This document shows, in pieces, positions 6,528-13,681 of a DNA stretch of 14,055 bases; the first letter of the stretch is position 1; each line of letters begins with the position of its first letter. The notes under the pieces were generated by a model, which saw only the letters and a program-made list of their open reading frames with translations, was not told where the DNA came from and ran no database searches. The position numbers and the translations under genes were made by a program. The stretch lies in assembly GCA_958477465.1 (NCBI GenBank), contig CAUEFX010000083.1:1-14055 (forward strand). The letters are read 5' to 3'. This DNA comes from an uncultured Bacteroides sp. Lineage in GTDB: Bacteria > Bacteroidota > Bacteroidia > Bacteroidales > Bacteroidaceae.

Positions 6528-6595
6528 GGAGAGTCCAAAGTTCTCTTATAAACTTAATCCCCCCTGTTACAGCCATCTGCAACAGGGGGGATTTT
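6528..6595. terminator. Strong bidirectional terminator, two-hairpin module
   Basis: A small GAGA/TCTC hairpin near 6529-6545 is followed by a 13-bp perfect stem: AATCCCCCCTGTT at 6556-6568 with AACAGGGGGGATT at 6581-6593 and a 12-base loop. ATTTTATATT follows on the + side and AAGTTTATAA on the other, so it can act in both directions between the Nudix gene (+) and glmM (-). Two further short hairpins follow: AGGTGT/ACACCT at 6603-6617 and CACAAA/TTTGTG at 6629-6646. The second is nearest the glmM stop. Confidence 0.85.
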
Positions 6596-6663
6596 ATATT
6601 TCAGGTGTTTGACACCTCTATTTTACAACACAAATTTTATTTTGTGAAACAAGGCTACTCTTC

Positions 6664-8055
6664 TTATTTCTTTGCCAGATCATAAACAACATCCATGATC
6701 TTCTGTCCGATCTCTTCGGCTGCTTCCATGGTAGATGCTTCGCTATACACGCGGATAATCGGTTCCGTGTTGCTCTTACGCAAGTGTACCCATTTGTCGG
6801 CGAAATCGATCTTCACACCGTCGATGTCGTTAATCTCCTCATTCTTATAGAGTTCCTTTACTTTAGCCAAAATAGCGTCCACGTCTATTTCCGGAGTAAG
6901 ATCGATACGATTCTTGGCAATAAAATAGGAAGGATAAGTGGCGCGCAACTCGCTCACCTTTTTACCTTCATGAGCCAAGTGGCTAAGGAAAAGAGCGATA
7001 CCTACCAAAGCATCACGTCCGTAGTGACTGGCCGGATAAATAACCCCACCGTTACCTTCACCACCGATAACGGCATTGGTAGCTTTCATCTTAGCCACCA
7101 CATTCACCTCGCCTACCGCAGATGCATTGTATTCCATGCCGTATTTGCGGGTCACATCGCGCAAAGCGCGGGTAGAGCTTAAATTAGAGACTGTATTGCC
7201 CGGAGTATGCTTCAACACATAATCGGCCACCGTCACCAATGTATATTCTTCACCATACATCACACCGTTTTCACAGATCATAGCCAAGCGGTCTACGTCC
7301 GGGTCTACTACAAAAGCCACATCTGCCTTACCGCCTTTCATGAGATTCATGATATCTCCCAAATTCTTTTCAAGCGGTTCCGGATTGTGTGCAAAGTTTC
7401 CGGTAGGATCACAATAGAGTTTCTCTACATGTTTCACACCCAAACGTTCCAAAAGCTCGGGAAGTATAATACCACCAACTGAATTTACACAATCGATCGC
7501 CACACGGAAGTCTGCTTTCTTAATGGCATCCACATCCACCAGGTCGAGTGCCAGCACACTGTCGATATGCTTGGTGTTATAAGTAAGATCTTTACGGTAA
7601 GAACCGAGGTGATCCACATCGGCATAATCAAACTCTTCCGCTTCGGCAATGCGAAGCACTTCATTTCCTTCGGCTGCATTCAGGAACTCGCCATGCTCGT
7701 TGAGCAGCTTCAATGCATTCCACTGTTTGGGATTATGTGAAGCTGTCAGGATGATACCTCCGCAAGCACCTTCCATTGTTACAGCCAACTCGGTAGTCGG
7801 AGTAGAGGCAAGATCAATATCCACTACATCCCAACCCATACCCATAAGCGTGCCGACAACCACGTTCTTCACCATTTCACCGGAGATACGTGCATCACGG
7901 CCCACAACGATTTTATTACTGGTCGATTTACATGTTTTACGAATCAAAGTGGCATAAGCCGACGTGAATTTCACAATGTCAAGCGGGTTCAATCCCTCGC
8001 CTGCCCCTCCGCCAATCGTTCCGCGGATACCAGAGATAGATTTGATTAGAGTCAT
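6664..8055 (-). CDS. glmM: Phosphohexomutase, probable phosphoglucosamine mutase
   Basis: 463 residues of the alpha-D-phosphohexomutase superfamily. GlmM converts glucosamine-6-phosphate to glucosamine-1-phosphate for UDP-GlcNAc, the precursor of peptidoglycan and lipid A. Visible motifs: N-terminal SGIRGTIGG at 8-16, catalytic phosphoserine loop TASHNP with Ser106, metal loop DPDVDR at 251-256, sugar-binding loop GEGNGG at 332-337, and phosphate-binding RKSNTEPIIRVYSEA at 426-440. The sugar loop differs from the GEQSGH of E. coli-type GlmM, so phosphomannomutase or mixed activity is possible. The gene lies 45 bases downstream of the DUF4827 lipoprotein gene on the same strand. I see no convincing TAnnTTTG in that gap, so co-transcription is likely. 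Confidence 0.85.
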   Translation of the reverse strand: MTLIKSISGIRGTIGGGAGEGLNPLDIVKFTSAYATLIRKTCKSTSNKIVVGRDARISGEMVKNVVVGTLMGMGWDVVDIDLASTPTTELAVTMEGACGGIILTASHNPKQWNALKLLNEHGEFLNAAEGNEVLRIAEAEEFDYADVDHLGSYRKDLTYNTKHIDSVLALDLVDVDAIKKADFRVAIDCVNSVGGIILPELLERLGVKHVEKLYCDPTGNFAHNPEPLEKNLGDIMNLMKGGKADVAFVVDPDVDRLAMICENGVMYGEEYTLVTVADYVLKHTPGNTVSNLSSTRALRDVTRKYGMEYNASAVGEVNVVAKMKATNAVIGGEGNGGVIYPASHYGRDALVGIALFLSHLAHEGKKVSELRATYPSYFIAKNRIDLTPEIDVDAILAKVKELYKNEEINDIDGVKIDFADKWVHLRKSNTEPIIRVYSEASTMEAAEEIGQKIMDVVYDLAKK

Positions 8056-8100
8056 AAGGATTTAAATATCAATAATTAAAGTTAGTGTATCAGTGTTGCA

Positions 8101-8799
8101 TCAGTCGATAGTAAGACTCTGTATATCATAGAAGTAAGGATATACTTTCTGTTGTGCAACCGAATGTCCGCTCTTTGAAGGAACAATCAATTTCACGTGC
8201 GCACCATCTTTTACATACTGCAAAGCCATAAGCCAGCCTGCAGGAACGGAAGTGCCATACATGCCGTCCATCGTATAATTGTAATAATAGTAAGAAGAAA
8301 GTCCCGGCTCTTGTACGAACTGCCCGTAAATAGTAGTTCCACTAACCGTATAACGGAAACCTGCCGGATAAAGATTCAAAGCATTCCAATAGGGGTTATC
8401 GACATTGGAAGCCACTGTAATGGAATCCGTAAGAATATCTTTCTCGATAAAGCGCGCCAGAATCAGGTTGTTGTTCTTAAAAGGAAGAGCTGATTCCAGA
8501 TTCGGATAAGGAACCGATGATGCACGCGGAGTTCCGAAACGTTTCACAATCTGCATATAAACACCGTTCGAAAAGCTGACATATTGATTGTATCCCGGAT
8601 AATCGGGTTCACATTTAGTAATGGTATCCGCCAGGAATTCATTTTCGGAGATTACCTGAATATTGTACTTATTAATAAAATCATTCACACCATCTCTCTC
8701 TTCCTCGAGCATCTCGGCATAGGTCTTTGTATCGTCGCATGATTGAAAAGCGGCTCCAATAGCCAGCAGAGAGATAAATAATAATATAAGTTTTTTCAT
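8101..8799 (-). CDS. DUF4827-family lipoprotein
   Basis: 232 residues. The N-terminus MKKLILLFISLLAIGAAFQSC is a lipoprotein signal peptide with lipidated Cys21, followed directly by two Asp, a feature linked to surface export in Bacteroidota. The mature start KTYAEMLEEERDGVNDFINKY is typical of DUF4827, a Bacteroidales family sometimes described as resembling FKBP-type prolyl isomerases, though no catalytic function is established. The remainder is rich in Tyr, Gly and Asn (for example SSYYYYNYTMDG) and looks like a beta fold. It is the first gene of a probable two-gene unit with glmM and has a TAnnTTTG element 29-36 bases before its start. No role can be assigned, although the glmM linkage hints at the envelope. 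Confidence 0.8.
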   Translation of the reverse strand: MKKLILLFISLLAIGAAFQSCDDTKTYAEMLEEERDGVNDFINKYNIQVISENEFLADTITKCEPDYPGYNQYVSFSNGVYMQIVKRFGTPRASSVPYPNLESALPFKNNNLILARFIEKDILTDSITVASNVDNPYWNALNLYPAGFRYTVSGTTIYGQFVQEPGLSSYYYYNYTMDGMYGTSVPAGWLMALQYVKDGAHVKLIVPSKSGHSVAQQKVYPYFYDIQSLTID

Positions 8800-8827
8800 T
8801 CGTCTGTATCTTAACTATATGTCCGTA

Positions 8828-8835
8828 CAAATGTA
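8828..8835 (-). promoter_or_regulatory. -7 element of the DUF4827-glmM unit
   Basis: The minus strand reads TACATTTG, an exact TAnnTTTG match, 29 bases before the DUF4827 start codon. No TTTG -33 box is clear at the expected distance, where a TTTTC occurs instead. Confidence 0.5.
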
Positions 8836-8840
8836 CCGCA

Positions 8841-8904
8841 ATTTAGTTGAAAATAGAAAGTTGAGCGTTGAAAGTTCAACACTTTTAACTTATTTAGTTG
8901 AAAA
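8841..8904. repeat. Direct repeat and palindrome between nrnA and the DUF4827 gene
   Basis: ATTTAGTTGAAAA occurs at 8841-8853 and again at 8892-8904. Between them a dyad GTTGAA-AG-TTCAAC spans 8867-8880, and GTTGA occurs once more at 8860-8864. The block lies just upstream of the DUF4827 promoter on the minus strand and just after the nrnA stop. It might be an operator region or a weak terminator, but the dyad is too short and A/T-rich to be sure. Confidence 0.45.
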
Positions 8905-8916
8905 AAAGGGAAGAAT

Positions 8917-9954
8917 TCATTGGTTCCCCGTCAACAATGGTTTGTATTTCTTCAGCGCTTCTTCAAAGACCTGTTTGGCTTCATCCATCGTACCGAAGAA
9001 CTCACCGCCTGAGGCATTCAGATGTCCGCCGCCATTGAAGAATTCCGCAGCCAACTTGTTACAAGGAAAAGTTCCCACAGAGCGCAAGGAGATTTTAATC
9101 ATCTTTTTTTCCGTATCTTCCCGTAGGAAACAAGAGAAACGGACATTCTTTATCGAAAGAGGAATATTGACAAATCCTTCGCTATCCCCTTTGATATAGT
9201 CGAACTTCCCCTGCTCGTCTTTAGTCAAAGAGATCAAGGCGGAATTGTACTCACGGTAGACCTTCATGTTTGACAATACATATCCCATCAGCCTCAGCCG
9301 GCTTTCCGAATAAGTGTTGTACACCTTCCGGTAAATGTCATCCTTATCGATTCCTTTCGACAACAGTTCACTTATAATAAAGTAAATCTCACGGTTATTG
9401 GAGTTATACGTAAATCCTCCGGTATCGGTCATCATGCCTGTATAGATGCACTCGGCGCCTTCACGGGAGATGTCACTGAAATACCCCATACGGCAAATCA
9501 AACGGAACACAAGCTCGGAAGTAGAAGAGATTTCCGGATGAGAGATGGCAATCTGGCAGAAATCTTCCGGATAGAGATGATGGTCGATCAGGATTTTACG
9601 GGCAGGAGAAGCCGCTACCGAACCGGCCATATCTTCAATGCGCTTCAAAGAATTAAAATCGAGGCAACAGATGATATCCGCCTCATTTATCAGCTTATCG
9701 GCAAACTCCTTGTAGCGGTCGTAGAGCAGAATATCTTTACTGCCGGGCATCCATTTCAGGAAATCGGGGAAAGCGTTGGGCACAATGACATTGACGGTCT
9801 TATCCTGTGAATCAAAAAATTGGGCCAACCCTAAAGAGGAGCCTACCGCATCGCCATCAGGCGACACATGAGACACAATCACTATCTTATCAGCATGCTC
9901 AAACCATTTCGTGAAATGATCTATTTTAGTCTGTTCAATTACTTTAGTCAACAT
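8917..9954 (-). CDS. nrnA: DHH/DHHA1 phosphoesterase, NrnA-type nanoRNase / pAp phosphatase
   Basis: 345 residues, the usual length for the family. The DHH metal motifs are all present: SHVSPDGDAVGSS at about 28-40 (His29, Asp33, Asp35), CLDF with Asp99, DHH at 124-126 and MMTDTGGF with Asp177. The C-terminal DHHA1 domain has the substrate-binding GGGHLNASGG at 308-317. NrnA proteins degrade 2-5 nucleotide RNAs to mononucleotides and dephosphorylate 3'-phosphoadenosine 5'-phosphate. Bacteroidota homologues with this architecture are usually annotated this way, although some relatives act on cyclic dinucleotide products. The gene is 42 bases downstream of comEC and has its own TAnnTTTG element in that gap. 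Confidence 0.9.
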   Translation of the reverse strand: MLTKVIEQTKIDHFTKWFEHADKIVIVSHVSPDGDAVGSSLGLAQFFDSQDKTVNVIVPNAFPDFLKWMPGSKDILLYDRYKEFADKLINEADIICCLDFNSLKRIEDMAGSVAASPARKILIDHHLYPEDFCQIAISHPEISSTSELVFRLICRMGYFSDISREGAECIYTGMMTDTGGFTYNSNNREIYFIISELLSKGIDKDDIYRKVYNTYSESRLRLMGYVLSNMKVYREYNSALISLTKDEQGKFDYIKGDSEGFVNIPLSIKNVRFSCFLREDTEKKMIKISLRSVGTFPCNKLAAEFFNGGGHLNASGGEFFGTMDEAKQVFEEALKKYKPLLTGNQ

Positions 9955-9972
9955 ATACTATTTATTTTACGG

Positions 9973-10006
9973 CAAAATTACGATATTTCTTCGTACTTAA
10001 AGCAAA
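9973..10006 (-). promoter_or_regulatory. Promoter of nrnA, overlapping the end of comEC
   Basis: On the minus strand TTTG (10006-10003, inside the last codons of comEC) is followed after 22 bases by TAATTTTG (9980-9973), an exact TAnnTTTG match. The gap is slightly long. Transcription would start about 9966, some 12 bases before the nrnA ATG, so nrnA can be expressed apart from rpe-comEC. Confidence 0.6.
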
Positions 10007-12108
10007 AAGCTCACAGAACCTTCATCCGACAGTGATATAAAAGGAAGATACAGCTGTCTGCACTCTTTCTCGTATGCCTGCCGACGATAGTCGGAAAGAG
10101 AAGCATCCAATATCACAGTGCGAACCGTAAACAACTCCAGCAGTTCTTTCAAACAGCCGTCATACCCCCTGCACAGATAAAGGTAATCGATGAACAGCGG
10201 CCGGGCAGCCCATTGGTTTTGCCAACGGTTGTCACTAACCACGCAAATGCGCCGGCCGGCATAAGAGAGGATACGGTCGTGATAAATCAACTGCTCTCCC
10301 GTATGATCCGTAAGTATGGCCTGTGGCGGCTTCAGATTCATACGGTTCCAATATCCGGAGACAGCTTTATGCAAGCGGGGAGCATCTGGAACGCTATCTG
10401 CATAAATCAGCCAGGAATGCCTGTCGGCAGACAGGCAGTGAACCACAGGACAGTTACGCACATTGTAAAACACGAAACCCGGTTTAGGCCGGTCATTGAG
10501 CTGCCGTACTGCATGGACGATGCAAACCGCCAACAAACAGGACAGACAGAGAAGCAAGTTCCGGGCTTTACCGGCATTCCAATAGTGCCTTAGCAAAACA
10601 AGAAAAAGATAAATGCCCAATACATCCGTACCGTAAAGCCATATCCCGTCAAACGACGCCCAAGGGAGCTGCTCTACCCAACGGACACACGCTCCCAACA
10701 GCGCGATCAGCCACTTTACCCCTATTGCAACAACCGACTGAAAGGGAAAATAGGGCGTAAACAACAGCATGACGACAGCCGCATACATAATGAACGAGAC
10801 AAGAGGAATTACCAGCAGATTGGTCAGCAAAAAGTGGGTAGAGAATCGGGAAAAATACAGCAGTACCAACGGAGCCGTACCAATCTGTGCAGCAATGGAA
10901 ACACTCATCAGGCCATACAGATAACGGCCGATACGGGAATGCGCCTCGGGAAACCATCCGTATATCCGCGGTTGCAACAACAAGATGGCTGCTACCGCAC
11001 AAAACGAAAGTTGAAAGCCAACGTCGAACAACCACACCGGCCGACAGAGCAACATAAAGAAAGCTGCTGCAAAAAGCGTGTTCAAAGAGAAATTCTTTCG
11101 TCGGCCCAACCCCGACAAAGCAAACAAAGAAAACATAAACACCGAACGAACCACCGAAGCAGACAGTCCCGTAAAAAAAGCAAATCCCCAGAGGAATACA
11201 ATAATCAATGCTGTACGCAATACCACTGCTGTCCGCCAACGTGCCGGCAACCATCGCAGACAAAACCAAAGCAATGCATACAAAAAGCCGATGTGCAGAC
11301 CGGACAATGCCAACACATGACTGGCACCGGATATCGAAAAGCTCTCACGTATATCTTCGCTCAACTCTTCTTTATACCCCACCGTAAGAGCCGAAAGTAT
11401 AGCAAAATCATCTCCCTGAAACCCTAAACGATGGTAAACGGACAATACCCGTTCTCTGCAATCAAGTGCCTTTTGCTGAAATGAATGAATCGCATTCCGT
11501 GAAATTCTTTTCCACTTACCCGTACGGGCAACCCCAACAGCGCAAACCTGATGCCGGAGAAGAAAACGGGCATAATCAAATTCATCCGGATTCCCATTGT
11601 TGACAGGAGCCGAAAACCCGGTATAGGCAATCAATTCGTCACCCCGGTCTAAATGCTCGCTAAGCGAATCTCTGCTCAAATAAATAATGGCCATATAATT
11701 CAGCGCTGTCCGTTGATAAGACGGATCAATCCGCTCCGTCAACCATACCCGACAGAAGACACTCCGCTCTTTTACCTGCGGCTTTTCCACAACCGCCATC
11801 CGATAAGTAGCCTCCTCATCACCCAAAGCAGACTCACCTGTCTGCAATTGAGCGTTCATCCGCATACCCCCTAAAACAAAACAGAAGACAAAAAGAGAAA
11901 CGCCAAACAACCAACGCCCGGAATAACGCTTCTGAAAAGAAGAGAGCATCAAGATACCGAGAGAAGAAAAGAACAGCGGAAAAACACAAGAGGCAACCCA
12001 ATCGGATTGCCCCCGGAAAATAAGTTCATCGCAACAATAAATGCCCACAATCAGCGGGCCCAACAAGCGAAAAAAAGGATAACGATGCAGCCAGGCAAAG
12101 AACATCAT
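9997..12108 (-). CDS. comEC: ComEC/Rec2-family membrane channel protein
   Basis: 703 residues, multi-spanning inner-membrane protein. Hydrophobic segments near 10-80 flank an N-terminal soluble DUF4131 (OB-like) region of about 85-200 that ends with NPDEFDYARFLL. The Competence domain of about 235-510 has the signature SGASHVLALSGLHIGF at 260-275, FFTGLSASVVRSVFMF at 311-326 and NTLFAAAFFMLLCRPVWLFDVGFQLSF. ComEC translocates single-stranded DNA into the cytoplasm during natural transformation. The C-terminal 160 residues occupy the place of the metallo-beta-lactamase-like domain of other ComEC proteins but show no HxHxDH motif. The start directly follows the rpe stop (TAA then ATG, with two ATG in tandem), so translation is probably coupled. 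Competence is not established for this organism from the sequence. Confidence 0.9.
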   Translation of the reverse strand: MMFFAWLHRYPFFRLLGPLIVGIYCCDELIFRGQSDWVASCVFPLFFSSLGILMLSSFQKRYSGRWLFGVSLFVFCFVLGGMRMNAQLQTGESALGDEEATYRMAVVEKPQVKERSVFCRVWLTERIDPSYQRTALNYMAIIYLSRDSLSEHLDRGDELIAYTGFSAPVNNGNPDEFDYARFLLRHQVCAVGVARTGKWKRISRNAIHSFQQKALDCRERVLSVYHRLGFQGDDFAILSALTVGYKEELSEDIRESFSISGASHVLALSGLHIGFLYALLWFCLRWLPARWRTAVVLRTALIIVFLWGFAFFTGLSASVVRSVFMFSLFALSGLGRRKNFSLNTLFAAAFFMLLCRPVWLFDVGFQLSFCAVAAILLLQPRIYGWFPEAHSRIGRYLYGLMSVSIAAQIGTAPLVLLYFSRFSTHFLLTNLLVIPLVSFIMYAAVVMLLFTPYFPFQSVVAIGVKWLIALLGACVRWVEQLPWASFDGIWLYGTDVLGIYLFLVLLRHYWNAGKARNLLLCLSCLLAVCIVHAVRQLNDRPKPGFVFYNVRNCPVVHCLSADRHSWLIYADSVPDAPRLHKAVSGYWNRMNLKPPQAILTDHTGEQLIYHDRILSYAGRRICVVSDNRWQNQWAARPLFIDYLYLCRGYDGCLKELLELFTVRTVILDASLSDYRRQAYEKECRQLYLPFISLSDEGSVSFLL

Positions 12109-12762
12109 TTACGACAGCTCTTTCAGGCGACGGATCATTTCTTCGGGATCTTCGGCGGCAAATACAGCATTTCCTGCCACCAGAATATCTGCGCCGGCAG
12201 CCACCAGACGTGCACCGGTCTCCATATTTACACCACCATCCACTTCGATCAAGGCTTCAGAACCTGTACGTTCTATCAAGGCACGAAGCTCACGGACTTT
12301 CTCCACCGAGTGTTCTATAAACTTCTGCCCGCCAAAACCGGGATTAACACTCATAACAAGCACCATGTACACATCACGGATAATATCCTGCAGCATGGCT
12401 ACCGGAGTGGCTGGATTGATGGCCACAGCCGGCTGCATACCGGCCTCCCTGATTTGTTGTACCACTCTGTGCAGGTGAGGACACGCTTCATAATGCACAG
12501 TCATCACATAGGTGCCCAATGCTTTCACTTCCTGAATAAACTTCTCGGGCTGTACAATCATCAGGTGCACATCAAGCGGTTTCCTGCTCAACTTCGTCAC
12601 ATACTTTAAAACGGGAAATCCAAAGGAGATGTTAGGCACAAATACCCCATCCATAATATCTATGTGAACCCAATCGGCTTCACTACGGTTTAACATTTCG
12701 ACATCCTTAGCCAAATGGGCAAAGTCCGCCGAGAGGATAGATGGTGATATCATTGGTTTCAT
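12109..12762 (-). CDS. rpe: Ribulose-phosphate 3-epimerase
   Basis: 217 residues, a TIM-barrel enzyme that interconverts ribulose-5-phosphate and xylulose-5-phosphate in the pentose phosphate pathway. Family motifs are complete: ISPSILSADF at 5-14, HIDIMDGVFVPNISFG at 33-48 with metal ligand His33 and catalytic Asp35, DVHLM at 64-68 with His66, SVNPGFGGQ at 138-146, EVDGGV at 173-178 with catalytic Asp175, and the phosphate-binding GNAVF near the end. The stop codon is immediately followed by the comEC start. A well-spaced -33/-7 promoter lies 29 bases upstream of the start. Confidence 0.96.
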   Translation of the reverse strand: MKPMISPSILSADFAHLAKDVEMLNRSEADWVHIDIMDGVFVPNISFGFPVLKYVTKLSRKPLDVHLMIVQPEKFIQEVKALGTYVMTVHYEACPHLHRVVQQIREAGMQPAVAINPATPVAMLQDIIRDVYMVLVMSVNPGFGGQKFIEHSVEKVRELRALIERTGSEALIEVDGGVNMETGARLVAAGADILVAGNAVFAAEDPEEMIRRLKELS

Positions 12763-12790
12763 GAGTTCGTATTCTTTAAAAAATTCAGTA

Positions 12791-12822
12791 CAAAAATAAG
12801 GGGAATAAGCGGAAGTAACAAA
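12791..12822 (-). promoter_or_regulatory. rpe-comEC promoter with both -33 and -7 elements
   Basis: On the minus strand TTTG (12822-12819) and TATTTTTG (12798-12791) are separated by 20 bases, matching the Bacteroides consensus in both elements and in spacing. This is the best promoter in the window. The -33 element starts 2 bases after the stop codon of the 57-residue gene. The predicted start near 12784 leaves a leader of about 21 bases. Confidence 0.75.
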
Positions 12823-12823
12823 T

Positions 12824-12997
12824 TTATCCCAAAATAATCCCCTGCAACCCTTGCGGCAGTTGCTGTTCTACATAATAGTTACTTGCAAAAGAACGCAGAA
12901 AAGCCAATGTCTGTTCACTGACCCGGAGTCTCTTATTTTCCGGCAAATGCTTTTCTTCGGGACACTGCTGATGAGAAGGAGTAGTTTTTTTATTCAT
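12824..12997 (-). CDS. 57-residue conserved-looking small protein of unknown function
   Basis: ATG at 12997-12995 to TAA at 12826-12824 encodes 57 residues. The first 20 are polar (MNKKTTPSHQQCPEEKHLPE). The rest reads NKRLRVSEQTLAFLRSFA followed by SNYYVEQQLPQGLQGIILG, with one amphipathic helix (about 24-40) and a hydrophobic tail; there is no signal peptide or membrane span. An in-frame TAG lies four codons upstream, and AAGG stands three bases before the ATG. It fills the gap between the sigma gene and rpe with two bases to the rpe -33 element, which fits a real gene. The predicted helix and the LRVSEQTLAFLRSFA wording are protein-like, not shadow-like, and I recall similar small Bacteroides proteins only vaguely. 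It follows a strong hairpin and has no TAnnTTTG of its own. Function unknown. Confidence 0.65.
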   Translation of the reverse strand: MNKKTTPSHQQCPEEKHLPENKRLRVSEQTLAFLRSFASNYYVEQQLPQGLQGIILG

Positions 12998-13003
12998 AGG
13001 CCT

Positions 13004-13061
13004 TATATACTAAAAAGGTTTGTTTCCTTTAAAACGTAGGAAACAAACCTTTTAGTATATA
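13004..13061. terminator. Long inverted repeat, probable bidirectional terminator after the sigma gene
   Basis: The arms 13004-13028 and 13038-13061 pair over about 24 bp with a single bulged A and a 9-base loop. The core is GGTTTGTTTCCT with AGGAAACAAACC. On each strand the core is preceded by an A-run and followed by a T-run (TTTTTAG on the minus strand, TTTTAG on the plus), the layout of an intrinsic terminator working both ways. It starts 15 bases after the sigma stop and ends 6 bases before the start codon of the 57-residue gene. Confidence 0.8.
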
Positions 13062-13076
13062 GGTGCTTGATTAAAT

Positions 13077-13670
13077 TTAATCTACGGTAAGAACGACTCC
13101 GTTCTTTTCTGCCATACGACGCAAGTTAAGGATGGCATAGCGCATGCGTCCCAAAGATGTATTAATGCTTACACCTGTCTGCTCGGCTATCTCTTTGAAA
13201 CTAAGATCCTGATAGAAACGCATATACACCACTTCACGCTGTTCGTCGGGCAAAAAATCCATCAGACGGCGTACATCTGCCAATATCTGCCGGCTGACAA
13301 TCGCATTTTCTATCGTGCCTTCGGCCAAGCCTATATTATTCAAGATGTTCACTTCCGGCTCATCACAAGATACCAGATTCTCGGATTTCTCCTGACGGAA
13401 AGAGTCGATAATCAGATTATGGGCAATACGACGCAACCATGCCGAGAATTTGCCATTCTCGTTATAACGTCCCTGGCGAATCGTGATGATTGCCTTCATA
13501 AATGTTTCCTGGAAAATGTCTTCTGTCATCTCGGAATTGCGTACTATATAATAAATATAGGTATATAGTTTATCCTTGTATCTGTTCAGAAGAACATCAA
13601 ATGCCTGGTTTTCCCCCTTAGCATAGAGAGCGACTAACGTTTCGTCAGCCTTATTATTCCATGTGTCCAT
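13077..13670 (-). CDS. RNA polymerase sigma factor, sigma-70 family, ECF type
   Basis: 197 residues with two sigma domains and no sigma 1 or 3. Region 2 covers about 20-92 (AFDVLLNRYKDKLYTYIY, DIFQETFMKAI, FSAWLRRIAHNLIIDSFR), binding the -10 element and core polymerase. Region 4 covers about 135-187 (LPDEQREVVYMRFYQDLSFKEIAEQTGVS with the helix ending RMRYAILNLRR), which recognises -35. A linker of about 95-125 separates them. No gene for a classical membrane anti-sigma factor (FecR-like or zinc-binding) is adjacent; the next gene downstream encodes the 57-residue protein behind a terminator. GGAAC and TCTAA motifs just upstream suggest autoregulation. The regulon cannot be read from this window. 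Confidence 0.9.
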   Translation of the reverse strand: MDTWNNKADETLVALYAKGENQAFDVLLNRYKDKLYTYIYYIVRNSEMTEDIFQETFMKAIITIRQGRYNENGKFSAWLRRIAHNLIIDSFRQEKSENLVSCDEPEVNILNNIGLAEGTIENAIVSRQILADVRRLMDFLPDEQREVVYMRFYQDLSFKEIAEQTGVSINTSLGRMRYAILNLRRMAEKNGVVLTVD

Positions 13671-13681
13671 TACGTATGCAA

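Noticed and set aside
10649..11269. 206-codon second minus-strand frame inside comEC, rich in hydrophobic residues
   Set aside because: It is a frame-shifted reading of the comEC membrane segments, and comEC itself is intact over 703 residues, so there is no need for a frameshift or nested gene.
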